From Sphingomonas koreensis (lineage in GTDB: Bacteria; Pseudomonadota; Alphaproteobacteria; Sphingomonadales; Sphingomonadaceae): a stretch of DNA of 64,000 bases. Shown piece after piece: positions 18,227 to 28,799 of the stretch (position 1 is the stretch's first letter; each line of letters starts with the position of its first letter). The stretch is taken from assembly GCA_006438735.1 (NCBI GenBank), contig RCZF01000001.1, positions 806,001 to 870,000 on the forward strand, given 5' to 3'. The notes under the pieces were generated by a model. The model was not told where the DNA came from and ran no database searches. It saw only the letters and a program-made list of their open reading frames with translations. Position numbers and translations under genes: made by a program.

Positions 18227-19453
18227 ATGGCGAAGATCAAGGTGAAAACCCCGGTCGTCGAAATCGACGGCGACGAGATGACGCGGATCATCTGGCAATG
18301 GATCCGCGAGCGCCTGATCCTCCCCTATCTCGACATCGATCTCGAATATTACGACCTGTCGATCGAGAAGCGCGACGAGACCGACGATCAGATCACCGTC
18401 GATTCGGCGAAGGCAATCCAGAAATACGGCGTCGGCGTGAAATGCGCGACGATCACGCCGGACGAGGCCCGCGTCGAGGAATTCGGCCTCAAGTCGATGT
18501 GGCGCTCGCCCAACGGCACGATCCGCAACATCCTGGGCGGCGTCGTATTCCGCGAGCCGATCGTGATGCGCAACGTGCCCCGGCTGATCCCGGGCTGGAC
18601 CCATCCAATCGTTGTCGGCCGTCACGCGTTCGGCGATCAGTATCGCGCGACCGATTATCGCATCCCCGGCCCCGGCAAGCTGCGCCTGGTGTTCGAAGGC
18701 GACGACGGCACGGTGATCGACAAGGAAGTGTTCCAGTTCCCCGGATCGGGCGTCGCGATGGCGATGTACAATCTCGACGATTCGATCCGCGATTTCGCCC
18801 GCGCATCGATGAACTACGGGCTCAACCTCGGCTGGCCGGTCTATCTTTCGACCAAGAACACCATCCTCAAGGCCTATGACGGCCGCTTCAAGGACATCTT
18901 CGCCGAAGTTTTCGAAAGCGAATTCAAGGACAAGTTCAAGGAAGCGGGCATCGTTTACGAGCATCGCCTGATCGACGACATGGTCGCCAGCGCGCTCAAA
19001 TGGCACGGCGAATTCGTCTGGGCGTGCAAGAATTATGACGGCGACGTCCAGTCCGATCAGGTCGCGCAGGGCTTTGGCTCGCTTGGCCTGATGACCTCGG
19101 TGCTGATGACGCCCGACGGCAAGACGATCGAGGCCGAGGCGGCGCACGGCACCGTAACGCGCCACTTCCGCATGCATGAGCAGGGCAAGGCCACTTCGAC
19201 CAACCCGATCGCCTCGATCTTCGCCTGGACCGGCGGACTCAAATATCGCGGCAAGTTCGATGGCACGCCTGAGGTGACGCAGTTCGCCGAAACGCTTGAA
19301 AAGGTTTGCATCGACACTGTCGAGGGTGGCCAGATGACCAAGGATCTCGCGATCCTGATCGGCCCCGATCAACCGTGGATGACGACCGAACAGTTCTTCG
19401 AGGCGGTCCGCGTCAATCTCGAAAAGGCGATGCACGCCCAAGGGCTGGGCTGA
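18227..19453 (+). CDS. icd: NADP-dependent isocitrate dehydrogenase (homodimeric, eukaryote-like type)
   Basis: 408 residues, [20 protein letters not shown] onward. It oxidatively decarboxylates isocitrate to 2-oxoglutarate in the TCA cycle. Length and sequence ([10 protein letters not shown]-like [29 protein letters not shown]) match the group of mitochondrial and alphaproteobacterial IDHs rather than E. coli Icd. The metal/substrate region DDMVAS is intact. GGAAAG lies upstream of the ATG. The frame is open before this point but the conserved N-terminus fixes the start. The next gene begins 5 bases after its stop. Confidence 0.97.
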   Translation: MAKIKVKTPVVEIDGDEMTRIIWQWIRERLILPYLDIDLEYYDLSIEKRDETDDQITVDSAKAIQKYGVGVKCATITPDEARVEEFGLKSMWRSPNGTIRNILGGVVFREPIVMRNVPRLIPGWTHPIVVGRHAFGDQYRATDYRIPGPGKLRLVFEGDDGTVIDKEVFQFPGSGVAMAMYNLDDSIRDFARASMNYGLNLGWPVYLSTKNTILKAYDGRFKDIFAEVFESEFKDKFKEAGIVYEHRLIDDMVASALKWHGEFVWACKNYDGDVQSDQVAQGFGSLGLMTSVLMTPDGKTIEAEAAHGTVTRHFRMHEQGKATSTNPIASIFAWTGGLKYRGKFDGTPEVTQFAETLEKVCIDTVEGGQMTKDLAILIGPDQPWMTTEQFFEAVRVNLEKAMHAQGLG

Positions 19454-19458
19454 GCGAT

Positions 19459-21069
<1,611 letters not shown>

Positions 21070-21079
21070 CCATCGCGCG

Positions 21080-22483
21080 TCAGTCGCCGGTCAGGATGCG
21101 ATCGACCAGCTGCTTGACGCTCGGCACGAAGCCATTGGAATAAAACGGGTCTTTCTTGAACTGATAGGCGCCGTGGCCGGCGAACATCAGATTCTGCTCG
21201 ATCGGTCCGCCGTGAGCGATGTCCTGCAGCGTCTTCTGGATGCAGAAGCTGCGCGGATCGGCCAACCGCCCGGTCGAATTGGTCTCGCTGTCCATCCACG
21301 ACGAGAAGGCGCATTGGCTGAGGCAACCCATGCAATCGGCCTGATCCTTGCGGATCGTCGCCTTTTCCTCGGGCGTGACGAACACCAAAGTGTTGTCCGG
21401 CGTCTTCAGCGCATCGACAAAGCCGGCGCCATACCAGCCCCGGGCGCGGAGCAGATCGTTACGCGTCACCCAGAAATTCTTGCCCTTCACGCCGACGTCG
21501 AGCTGGAAGGTATGATCGCCGGCTTCCTGCGTCGAAAACGGGATCTGCCGCTCCGATCGCGCCTCCAGCGCACGCAGGAATCGATTGCGCACCGCGCTCG
21601 AATAAAAGCCGGTCGGGGAGAAGCGGTGCAATAGCACCTCGCCCTCCTCGATGTCGGTCAGCTTCTCTTTCCAGCCCTGCGGGATCGGGCTTTCCCTGGT
21701 CAACAGCGGCCGCGTGCCGAACTGGAAGGCGATCGCTCCGAGCTCGGGATTGTCGATCCAATTGTTCCAATCGCGCAAATACCAGACGCCGCCCGCCATC
21801 ACGATCGGCACGTCATCGGAAATACCGCCCTCGCGCATCGTCTCGCGCAGTTCCTTGACGCGCGGATACGGGTCCTGCGGCTTGAGCGGATCCTCGGCGT
21901 TGGACAGGCCGTTATGCCCGCCGGCAAGCCAGGGGTCTTCATAAACCACCGCCGCGAGCCATTCCGCCGCCTTGGAATAGGCCCGCTTCCACAGCGCCCG
22001 GAAAGCGCGCGCCGAGCTGATGATCGGCAGATAATTGACTTCGTAAGACGCGGCGATCTCGCTGAGCTTGTAGGGCATGCCGGCGCCGCAGGTGACGCCC
22101 GCGACGAGGCCGCGCGTGCGCTCGAGCACGCCGTGGAGCACGCGCTGCGCGCCGCCCATTTCCCACAGCACGTTGATGTTGATCGCGCCCTTGCCGCCGG
22201 CAATGTCGAACGCGCGGCGGACCTGCTCGACGGCACCGTCGATCGCATATTGCACGAGCTCCTCATGCCGCTCGCGCCTGGTCAGCGCGTGATAGACTTG
22301 CGGGATGATCTTGCCGTCGGGATCATAGCTGTCGGCATTGACCGCAGACACGGTGCCGATGCCCCCGGCCGCCGCCCAGGCGCCGGCGCTGGCGTGGTTG
22401 GTCGCGGCAACGCCTTTTCCGCCCTCAACCAGCGGCCAGACTTCTTGGCCGTTATAGATGATCGGCTTCAGGCCTTTGAACAC
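21080..22483 (-). CDS. Nitronate monooxygenase / 2-nitropropane dioxygenase-like flavoprotein with C-terminal Cys motif
   Basis: 467 residues, an FMN TIM-barrel of the NPD family. GGIGTVSAVN near residue 40, GVTCGAGMPYKL near 130 and VIMAGGVWY-like VPIVMAGGVWYL are the phosphate-binding and active-site segments. It is about 100 residues longer than classical nitronate monooxygenases. The extension carries DCMGCLSQCAFSSW (C-x2-C-x3-C) and a later FCIQ Cys, suggesting a bound metal or Fe-S centre. PfaD-type enoyl reductases are the nearest alternative. It converges on the GNAT-nitrilase gene with only 10 bases between stops. Confidence 0.8.
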   Translation of the reverse strand: MFKGLKPIIYNGQEVWPLVEGGKGVAATNHASAGAWAAAGGIGTVSAVNADSYDPDGKIIPQVYHALTRRERHEELVQYAIDGAVEQVRRAFDIAGGKGAININVLWEMGGAQRVLHGVLERTRGLVAGVTCGAGMPYKLSEIAASYEVNYLPIISSARAFRALWKRAYSKAAEWLAAVVYEDPWLAGGHNGLSNAEDPLKPQDPYPRVKELRETMREGGISDDVPIVMAGGVWYLRDWNNWIDNPELGAIAFQFGTRPLLTRESPIPQGWKEKLTDIEEGEVLLHRFSPTGFYSSAVRNRFLRALEARSERQIPFSTQEAGDHTFQLDVGVKGKNFWVTRNDLLRARGWYGAGFVDALKTPDNTLVFVTPEEKATIRKDQADCMGCLSQCAFSSWMDSETNSTGRLADPRSFCIQKTLQDIAHGGPIEQNLMFAGHGAYQFKKDPFYSNGFVPSVKQLVDRILTGD

Positions 22484-22554
22484 GTACGAACCTCCGAAAA
22501 TGATCGATGTGGCAGATATAGCGCACTAGGGCGACGAAGCGAGGAAATACCGAC

Positions 22555-23685
22555 TCAGCCGAAAATGCCGGGCTTTCCCAACGCCTCGGCATAAAGCGCG
22601 GCGTAGCGGGCGATCATCGCCGGCTCGTCATAATCGCTTTTCGCGCGTGCCCGATTGGCCGCGCCGACCGCTTTTCGCGCCCCGGATTCGCGCGCGAGCG
22701 CGGTAATCGAATCGCGCAGCTCGACCTCGTCGACGTGCGGTGTAACATAGGGGTAGTTGGCCATCGACAGCATCCGCGAGACATCGCCGACGTGCGGCGC
22801 CGCGACCGGCAGCCCCGCCGCCATCGCCTCGATCACCGAAATCGGGAATTGCTCGCTGTGCGACGACAGCGCGAAGATATCGAACAGCCCGATATAGCGG
22901 TGCGGATCGGGCAGGAAGCCGGGCAGGTGCAGCTTATCGGCCATGTCCATCAACGCCGCGGTGCTTTCGATCCGCTGCCGTTCGGGCCCATCGCCGACGA
23001 TCACCAGCCGCACCGGCAGCGGCACGCCCCCGGCCGCGCGGACGAGCATCGGCAAGTTCTTCACCTCGCGCAGCCCGGCGAGCGTACCGACGACGATCTC
23101 CCCGGGCTCGCGGTGGAAGCCGGGGATTGCGCCCGCCTCGGGCGTCTCGGCATAGCGCGCGACGGGGACGCCATTGGCGATGCGATAGACGCGCTCGCGC
23201 GGCTGCTTCCATGTCGTCAGCGCGATCTCTTCGAGCGTTTGCGACGGCACCACCAGCGCCTGCGTCGCGCCCAGCGCGATGCGGCGATACATGTTGCGCT
23301 GCGGCTTCAGGCCGTCGGCTTCGTCGGCGTTGAAGCCGTCTTCGTGGTGGACGATCGGCGGCATGCGCTTGCCGAACACCCGGCCTGCCATCACCGCATC
23401 CATCGCGCCCCAATTGTAGGTGAGCACGAGATCGAACCGCCTCATGTATCGTGACAGCGCCTCATAGCGCTGAACCGAGGGCTTGCCGGTGAGCGCGGGC
23501 GGGTCCTGAGCGATTTCATAGCGGATGCCCGGCGCGATCGCATCGCGGGCGCCCAACTGATCGGGCATCGCCGAGACGATGGTGTGCCGCGCGGCATCGC
23601 CGAACGCGTTCATCAGCCGCACCGCACGCGCTTCCTTGCCGCCGAGCGCAAAGGTGGAATGGACGTGAAGAATATGGACCGACAT
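22555..23685 (-). CDS. Glycosyltransferase family 4
   Basis: 376 residues, GT-B fold. The C-terminal donor domain contains LSSHSEQFPISVIEAMAAGLPV, the E-x7-E nucleotide-sugar motif, and VVGTLAGLREVKN marks the start of that domain. The N-terminal MSVHILHVHSTFALGGKEARA is the typical acceptor-domain glycine loop. No transmembrane segment is visible, so it acts on the cytoplasmic face, probably on a polysaccharide or glycolipid. There is no other polysaccharide gene next to it, so the product is unknown. Its start faces the SMP-30 gene across about 130 bases. Confidence 0.88.
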   Translation of the reverse strand: MSVHILHVHSTFALGGKEARAVRLMNAFGDAARHTIVSAMPDQLGARDAIAPGIRYEIAQDPPALTGKPSVQRYEALSRYMRRFDLVLTYNWGAMDAVMAGRVFGKRMPPIVHHEDGFNADEADGLKPQRNMYRRIALGATQALVVPSQTLEEIALTTWKQPRERVYRIANGVPVARYAETPEAGAIPGFHREPGEIVVGTLAGLREVKNLPMLVRAAGGVPLPVRLVIVGDGPERQRIESTAALMDMADKLHLPGFLPDPHRYIGLFDIFALSSHSEQFPISVIEAMAAGLPVAAPHVGDVSRMLSMANYPYVTPHVDEVELRDSITALARESGARKAVGAANRARAKSDYDEPAMIARYAALYAEALGKPGIFG

Positions 23686-23818
23686 GCTGGGTGCGCCGCT
23701 TAGCTCAAGCTTGCCGCGCCGTCACCCGCCCGCGTTGATCCGATCAGTCCGACCTTATCGGATGACGAACCGACACGCGCCGATTATCACGCCCGCTCCA
23801 GTCGAAAAGGAGACCGCC

Positions 23819-24703
23819 GTGCCGCAACCCAGCGTCGATTGTGTGTGGGATCTGGGCGCGCTGCTCGGCGAAGGGCCGCTGTGGCGCGACGGCGCCTTGT
23901 GGTTCGTCGACATCAAACGCCACCACGTCCACCGGCTCGATCCGGCGACCGGCGCGCGCGATACCTGGCAGGCGCCCGATCAGATCGGCTGGGTGCAACC
24001 CACCGCCGACGGCCGCTGGCTTGCGGGACTGAAGACCGGGCTCGCTTGGTTCGATCCCGATCGCGGCGCCTTCACGCCGTGGTTCGATCCCGAGCCCGAC
24101 ATGCCCGACAACCGCCTAAACGACAGCACCGTCGATGCCCAGGGGCGGCTGTGGTTCGGATCGATGGATGACGGCGAGCGATCGGACAGCGGCCGGCTCT
24201 ATCGGCTCGATCCGCACGGCCGCGCGGTCGCCGCCGGGCCGCATTGCCCGATCACCAACGGCCCGGTCGCCAGCCCAGAAGGGACGATCCTCTATCATGT
24301 CGATACGTTGGCGAGGCAGGTTCACCGATATGACGTGTCGCCGTTGGGCGACTTGTCGAACGGCGCGATATTGCTCGAAATTCCCGAAGGCGAAGGCCAT
24401 CCCGATGGCCCGACGATCGATTCGGAGGGGTGCTTGTGGATCGGCCTTTACGGCGGCTGGGGCGCGCGACGGTATTCGCCGGCGGGCGAATTGATGCAGC
24501 ATGTCGCGCTGCCGGTTGCCAACGTCACCAAGATCGCTTTCGGCGGTGAGGATTTGCGGAAGGCCTACGCGACGACCGCGTCGAAACAGCTGGATGCCGC
24601 GGCTCTGGCCGAACAGCCGCTCGCCGGCGGGCTGTTTTCCTTTCGCGTCGATGTTCCTGGGCTGCCGGCATCGAGCGTATCGATCGGCATACCCACGGTT
24701 TAG
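23819..24703 (+). CDS. SMP-30/gluconolactonase/LRE family protein
   Basis: 294 residues, six-bladed beta-propeller lactonase. The first-blade segment LGALLGEGPLW carries the metal-binding Glu, followed by FVDIKRHHVHRL. NDSTVDAQGRLWFGSM and HPDGPTIDSEGCLW contain the Asn/Asp ligands. I chose the GTG because AAGGAG stands six bases upstream and the length then matches the family; upstream ATGs add an unconserved tail. It probably hydrolyses a sugar lactone. The neighbours do not fix the sugar. Confidence 0.9.
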   Translation: MPQPSVDCVWDLGALLGEGPLWRDGALWFVDIKRHHVHRLDPATGARDTWQAPDQIGWVQPTADGRWLAGLKTGLAWFDPDRGAFTPWFDPEPDMPDNRLNDSTVDAQGRLWFGSMDDGERSDSGRLYRLDPHGRAVAAGPHCPITNGPVASPEGTILYHVDTLARQVHRYDVSPLGDLSNGAILLEIPEGEGHPDGPTIDSEGCLWIGLYGGWGARRYSPAGELMQHVALPVANVTKIAFGGEDLRKAYATTASKQLDAAALAEQPLAGGLFSFRVDVPGLPASSVSIGIPTV

Positions 24704-24793
24704 CGCGACGCCGCACGACCAGACGTGTCGATAACAGGCTGAAAGGTGAGCGATTTACCCCTTTGCCGGGAACTTTTCGGCTATGGTCGCGCC

Positions 24794-25453
24794 ATGCTTA
24801 CACCTGATCTTTCCCGCCGTCGGTTCCTCTCGGTCGCCGCGATCGGCGCCGGTGCGCTGATCGTTCCACAGTCGGTTGCGGCCGGCGCCCGGACGTTGGC
24901 GACGATGATGCCGCCCGCCCCGCCCCCCGTCGACAGCGGGCCGACCGCGCCGCTGTTTGCCCGCGCGCAGGCCGCGCTCGCCCAGCACCGCGCACAGATC
25001 GCGCACGACGATGTCGTCGGCATTGCCGATTTCTCCTCGGCCTCGCGCGCCGCGCGGCTCCATGTCGTCGATCTCAAGCGCCGCAGCGTGACGTCGTATC
25101 TCGTCGCGCATGGCCGCGGTTCCGATCCCGCGCACACCGGGTTCCTCCACCGCTTCTCGAACGAGCCCAATTCGAACTGCACGTCCGAAGGCGCGTATCG
25201 CACGAGCGATTATTATGTCGGCGGTCACGGCCATTCGATGCGGCTGCAGGGGCTCGAGGCAAGCAACAGCAACGCCGAATCGCGCGCGATCGTCGTTCAC
25301 GGCGCCTGGTATGTCAGCGACGATATGATCCGCCAGCACGGCATGCTCGGCCGCAGCGAGGGCTGCCTCGCGGTCGCCGAGACCGATCTGCCGGCGGTGC
25401 TTGATCGCCTCGGCCCCGGTCGGTTGATCGTTGCGGGGAAATTCACCGCCTAG
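24794..25453 (+). CDS. Murein L,D-transpeptidase catalytic domain family protein (YkuD_2 type)
   Basis: 219 residues. The N-terminus SRRRFLSVAAIGAGAL is a twin-arginine signal, so the protein is probably exported folded. The C-terminal half contains a conserved His (VHGAWYVS), and GRSEGCLAV supplies the catalytic Cys of the S-x-GC motif. This type is often annotated as a hypothetical or YkuD-like protein, acting in 3-3 crosslinking or lipoprotein attachment of peptidoglycan. The function is inferred from motifs. It is convergent with rutA. Confidence 0.82.
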   Translation: MLTPDLSRRRFLSVAAIGAGALIVPQSVAAGARTLATMMPPAPPPVDSGPTAPLFARAQAALAQHRAQIAHDDVVGIADFSSASRAARLHVVDLKRRSVTSYLVAHGRGSDPAHTGFLHRFSNEPNSNCTSEGAYRTSDYYVGGHGHSMRLQGLEASNSNAESRAIVVHGAWYVSDDMIRQHGMLGRSEGCLAVAETDLPAVLDRLGPGRLIVAGKFTA

Positions 25454-25468
25454 CGCGGGAAAAAGGCC

Positions 25469-25553
25469 GTCATTGCGAGCGACGCGAAGCAATTCAGGGC
25501 CGCGTGCGCGGGCTGGACTGCCGCGCCGCTTCGCTCCTCGCAGAGACGATGAC
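25469..25553. repeat. Paired palindrome, family F, between convergent genes
   Basis: GTCATTGCGAGCGACGCGAAGC (25469 onward) and its near inverse GCTTCGCTCCTCGCAGAGACGATGAC (about 25528-25553) flank about 30 bases. This is the 'GTCATTGCGAGCG' type of dispersed palindrome common in proteobacteria. It could double as a bidirectional terminator for the two convergent transcripts. Confidence 0.7.
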
Positions 25554-25567
25554 CCTGCTGGGGGGTC

Positions 25568-26638
25568 TTATCCCGCCGCCGCTTGCCGGCATTTCATCAG
25601 CGGCTGGATGCGCTTGCCGAACGCATCGACGCCCTCGACGAAATCATCGAAGGTCAGCAGCACACCGCCGGTGCCGGGCACCTCGGCCATCTCGTCGAGC
25701 ATCCGCGCGATGCTTTCGTACGAGCCGACCAGCGTTCCCATGTTGATGTTGACCGCGCCCTCCGGCGCGGCGAGCTGGCGGACGTTGGTGTCCTTATTGT
25801 GTTTGTCGGCGGCGCCCTGCTCCATGAGCCACGAGATCGCCTCGATATCGACGCCGTCGTTATAATGTTTCCACTTCGCCATCGCTTCACCGTCGGTTTC
25901 GGCGGCGATGATCATCACCAACACGAATACCGATACGTCGCGGCCGGTCTTGGCGGTCGCCGCGGCGAGCCGCTCGTTGTTGGACGCGAAGGCGGTCGGC
26001 GTGTTGACGCCCTTGCCGAGGCAAAAGGCGTAATCCGCCCATTTGGCGGAGAAGGCGAGCCCGGCGTCGGATGACCCGGCGCAGATGATCTTCATGTCGC
26101 CTTCGGGCAGCGGCCGGACGCGGCAATCCTCCATCTGGTAATATCGGCCTTTGAAATCGGAGACGCCGGTTTCCCACAACTCGCGCAGGATATGGGCATA
26201 TTCGTCGAGCACGTCGTAGCGATTCCTGAAATGCTCGTCGCCGGGCCACATCCCCATCTGCGAATATTCCGGACGCTGCCAGCCGGTGATGAGGTTCAGC
26301 CCGAAACGGCCGTGGCTGATCGAATCGATCGTGTTGCACATCCGCGCCGCGAACGCCGGCGGCACCAGCAGGGTCGGGCAGGTCGCGTAGATCTTGATCT
26401 TGTCGGTGACGGCGGCGAGCCCGGCCATCAGCGTGAAGCTCTCCATATTATATTCCCAGAACTCGGTCTTGCCGCCGAATCCGCGCAGCTTGATCATCGA
26501 CAGCAGGAAATCGAGCCCATGCTCCTCGGCCTTGAGCGCGATCTGCTTGTTGAGATCGAAGCTCGGTTTGTATTGCGGGCTGTTTTCGGAAATCAGCCAG
26601 CCGTTGTTGCCGATGGGAACGAAGACGCCGACCTGCAT
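25568..26638 (-). CDS. rutA: Pyrimidine oxygenase RutA
   Basis: 356 residues, luciferase-like FMN-dependent monooxygenase that opens the uracil ring to give ureidoacrylate peracid. [20 protein letters not shown] at the N-terminus and [20 protein letters not shown] are characteristic of RutA rather than alkanesulfonate monooxygenases. It is last in the rutB-C-D-A run, 15 bases after rutD, with a gagactc-type ribosome site. It needs reduced FMN, normally from RutF, which is not in this window. Confidence 0.95.
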   Translation of the reverse strand: MQVGVFVPIGNNGWLISENSPQYKPSFDLNKQIALKAEEHGLDFLLSMIKLRGFGGKTEFWEYNMESFTLMAGLAAVTDKIKIYATCPTLLVPPAFAARMCNTIDSISHGRFGLNLITGWQRPEYSQMGMWPGDEHFRNRYDVLDEYAHILRELWETGVSDFKGRYYQMEDCRVRPLPEGDMKIICAGSSDAGLAFSAKWADYAFCLGKGVNTPTAFASNNERLAAATAKTGRDVSVFVLVMIIAAETDGEAMAKWKHYNDGVDIEAISWLMEQGAADKHNKDTNVRQLAAPEGAVNINMGTLVGSYESIARMLDEMAEVPGTGGVLLTFDDFVEGVDAFGKRIQPLMKCRQAAAG

Positions 26639-26653
26639 GCTTGAGTCTCCTTG

Positions 26654-27442
26654 TTAAAAGTCGTGGCCGAGCCAGTCGTTGACGGTGCGCTCGAAGCGAT
26701 CGCGCGAAACGATGTTGCAGGCGTGGCCGCCGGGGATCGCCGCAAGCGTCGCGTTCGGCAGGCCGGCGGCAAGCCGCGCGCCGGCGTCGGACGGCACCAG
26801 CATGTCGTCGGGCGAGACGATGACCAGCGTCGGCGTAGCGATCGCTGCCAGCCGGCCGGCGACATCGAAGGCGGCGAGCGCGGCGATGCGCTTTTCCATC
26901 GTCGCCGCGCCGGGGAAATGCGCGAGCTGTTCGGGCAGCTCGGCGTCGAGCGCGGCGCTGTGCGCGGCGGTCCAATTGGCCGGATAGAGGAAGATCGGTT
27001 GCGCGCGCAGATAGGCCTCGGCCCCGGCGTGCCGCAATAACGCGAGCCGCGCATCGAAGCAGCGCCGGAAATGAGGATCGGGTGACGCCCAGCCGTTGAC
27101 GACGATCAGCCGATCGATCCGCTCGGGCGCCTTGAGCGCCAGCGCCAATCCCGCGATGCCGCCCGCGGCGTGGCCCATCACGCGGGCCCGCTCGATGCCG
27201 ACCGCGTCCAGCACCGCCAGCATGTCGTCGGCAAGGTCGTCGACCGATACCGTCACCGGCAAGGCCCGATCGCTGCGGCCGGTGCCGCGATGGTCATAGA
27301 GGATCACCCGGTGGCGTGCGGCGAGCGCCGCCAGATTGGGACCCCAATACCGCGCCGAGCCACCCAGTCCGGCGGACAGCAGCAGCGGCGCGGCGTCGGC
27401 GGGGCCGTGCGTCTCGTAATGAAGCCCCGCCGCGTGCGGCAT
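26654..27442 (-). CDS. rutD: Aminoacrylate hydrolase RutD (alpha/beta-hydrolase fold)
   Basis: 262 residues from [15 protein letters not shown] overlap with the rutC stop. The oxyanion segment SAGLGGSARYW and the FLYPANW and GGHACN stretches match my memory of E. coli RutD. The nucleophile elbow reads GHAAGG, with Ala where hydrolases have Ser. As I recall, E. coli RutD also has Ala there, so this supports the identification rather than indicating a broken enzyme. It speeds aminoacrylate conversion to malonic semialdehyde. Confidence 0.9.
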   Translation of the reverse strand: MPHAAGLHYETHGPADAAPLLLSAGLGGSARYWGPNLAALAARHRVILYDHRGTGRSDRALPVTVSVDDLADDMLAVLDAVGIERARVMGHAAGGIAGLALALKAPERIDRLIVVNGWASPDPHFRRCFDARLALLRHAGAEAYLRAQPIFLYPANWTAAHSAALDAELPEQLAHFPGAATMEKRIAALAAFDVAGRLAAIATPTLVIVSPDDMLVPSDAGARLAAGLPNATLAAIPGGHACNIVSRDRFERTVNDWLGHDF

Positions 27443-27828
27443 CAGCCGATGTGCGCCACGGATGCGATCTCGACCAGGCACTCGGGCTTCACCAGATCGC
27501 ATTTGATGCAATAACGCGCCGGCTTGGCGCCCGGGAAATACTCGGCATAAACCTGGTTGAACGCGGCGTAATCGCCGAGGTCCTTGAGGAAGATGTGGTT
27601 CATCGCGACGTCGGCCAGGCGCGCGCCGGCCGCCTCGAGCGTCGTCTTGATCGTCTCCAGCACATGGCGCGTCTGCGCCGCCGCATTGCCGACATGGAGC
27701 ACCGCCCCGCCCTCGCCGAGCGCCAGCACGCCCGAAACGTATACCGTGTTGCCCGCCTTGGCCGCCGCCGAATAAGGCGCGATCGGCGTCGGGAATTGCG
27801 GCGGGTTGATCGGCTCGAAAGGCATCAT
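27442..27828 (-). CDS. rutC: Aminoacrylate peracid reductase-type RidA protein RutC
   Basis: 128 residues, YjgF/RidA family trimer-forming fold. Conserved features are [20 protein letters not shown] near the N-terminus and the Arg/Glu-containing C-terminal end ([19 protein letters not shown]). It lies between rutB and rutD with 4-base (ATGA) and 1-base (TGATG) overlaps, so its role in pyrimidine breakdown is set by context. RidA paralogues elsewhere deaminate imines. Confidence 0.93.
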   Translation of the reverse strand: MMPFEPINPPQFPTPIAPYSAAAKAGNTVYVSGVLALGEGGAVLHVGNAAAQTRHVLETIKTTLEAAGARLADVAMNHIFLKDLGDYAAFNQVYAEYFPGAKPARYCIKCDLVKPECLVEIASVAHIG

Positions 27829-28559
27829 CGGTCTCCGTCAGGCAATTGGCCGAGGCTGCCGCAGAAATCCGCGACGTTGCTCACCCAGCCAAAGAATTTC
27901 TCGACATTGTAGATCGTCGCCGCCTGGACGAAATCCGGCCCGAGATGGTGCGTCGCATCCTCCAGCATCACGCCGAAATATTCGAGGTGGAAACCGTCGC
28001 GCAGCGTCGATTCGACGCAGACGTTGCTGGCGATGCCGACGAACACGATGGTGCGGATGCCGCGCGCGCGCAGCACGCTATCGAGCTGCGAATTGAAGAA
28101 GGCGCTGTAGCGGGTCTTGTGGACGCGGATGTCGCCGGGCTGCGGCGCCAGCGCATCGACCAGCTCGTAATCCCAGCCGCCGCGCGCGAGCAGCTTGCCG
28201 TGCAGTTCGGGCCTGGCGCGCATCGTCTTCAGCGCGTTGGACTTGTGCCAATTGGGCGAGCCGGGGCCGCCCGCCTCGACATAATCGGCATCCCAGCCGT
28301 TCTGCAGATAGACCACCTGGATGCCCGCGCCGCGCGCCGTTTCCAGCACCTTGGCGATCCGCCCGATCACCCCGGCCGCGCCGGCAATGTCGAAGCCGGC
28401 GAGATCGACGTAACCGCCCTCCGAGGCATAGGCGTTCTGCATGTCGATCACGACGACGGCGGTGGTGGCGGGATCGACCTGGATCGGCTCGGGCCGCGCC
28501 GGCAGCGTCACCGATCTTGGTTTTCGCGTGTGTATCGTTACTCGGTCGTCTGGCTGCAT
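27825..28559 (-). CDS. rutB: Ureidoacrylate amidohydrolase RutB
   Basis: 244 residues, isochorismatase-fold cysteine hydrolase. The catalytic Asp is in [10 protein letters not shown] and the nucleophile in [17 protein letters not shown]. The long insert with [21 protein letters not shown] is typical of RutB. It releases carbamate and aminoacrylate from the ring-opened pyrimidine. It is the first gene of the rut run, reading from about 110 bases beyond tRNA-Asp. No rutE, rutF, rutG or rutR is adjacent. Confidence 0.94.
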   Translation of the reverse strand: MQPDDRVTIHTRKPRSVTLPARPEPIQVDPATTAVVVIDMQNAYASEGGYVDLAGFDIAGAAGVIGRIAKVLETARGAGIQVVYLQNGWDADYVEAGGPGSPNWHKSNALKTMRARPELHGKLLARGGWDYELVDALAPQPGDIRVHKTRYSAFFNSQLDSVLRARGIRTIVFVGIASNVCVESTLRDGFHLEYFGVMLEDATHHLGPDFVQAATIYNVEKFFGWVSNVADFCGSLGQLPDGDR

Positions 28560-28670
28560 TCGCCGGCCCCATTTTGCGCCAAACGACCAATGTTCAACAA
28601 TGCGGGCCGGCTGGCAAGGCGCGAAAGACGAGAAATCGGGGGAAATCGCATCGCCATCCCCTGTGAAGAA

Positions 28671-28747
<77 letters not shown>

Positions 28748-28799
28748 TTGGAAGCGTGAGGCGCGGCAACTAGGCGAGCCGCCCGGGGCTGTCAACCGA

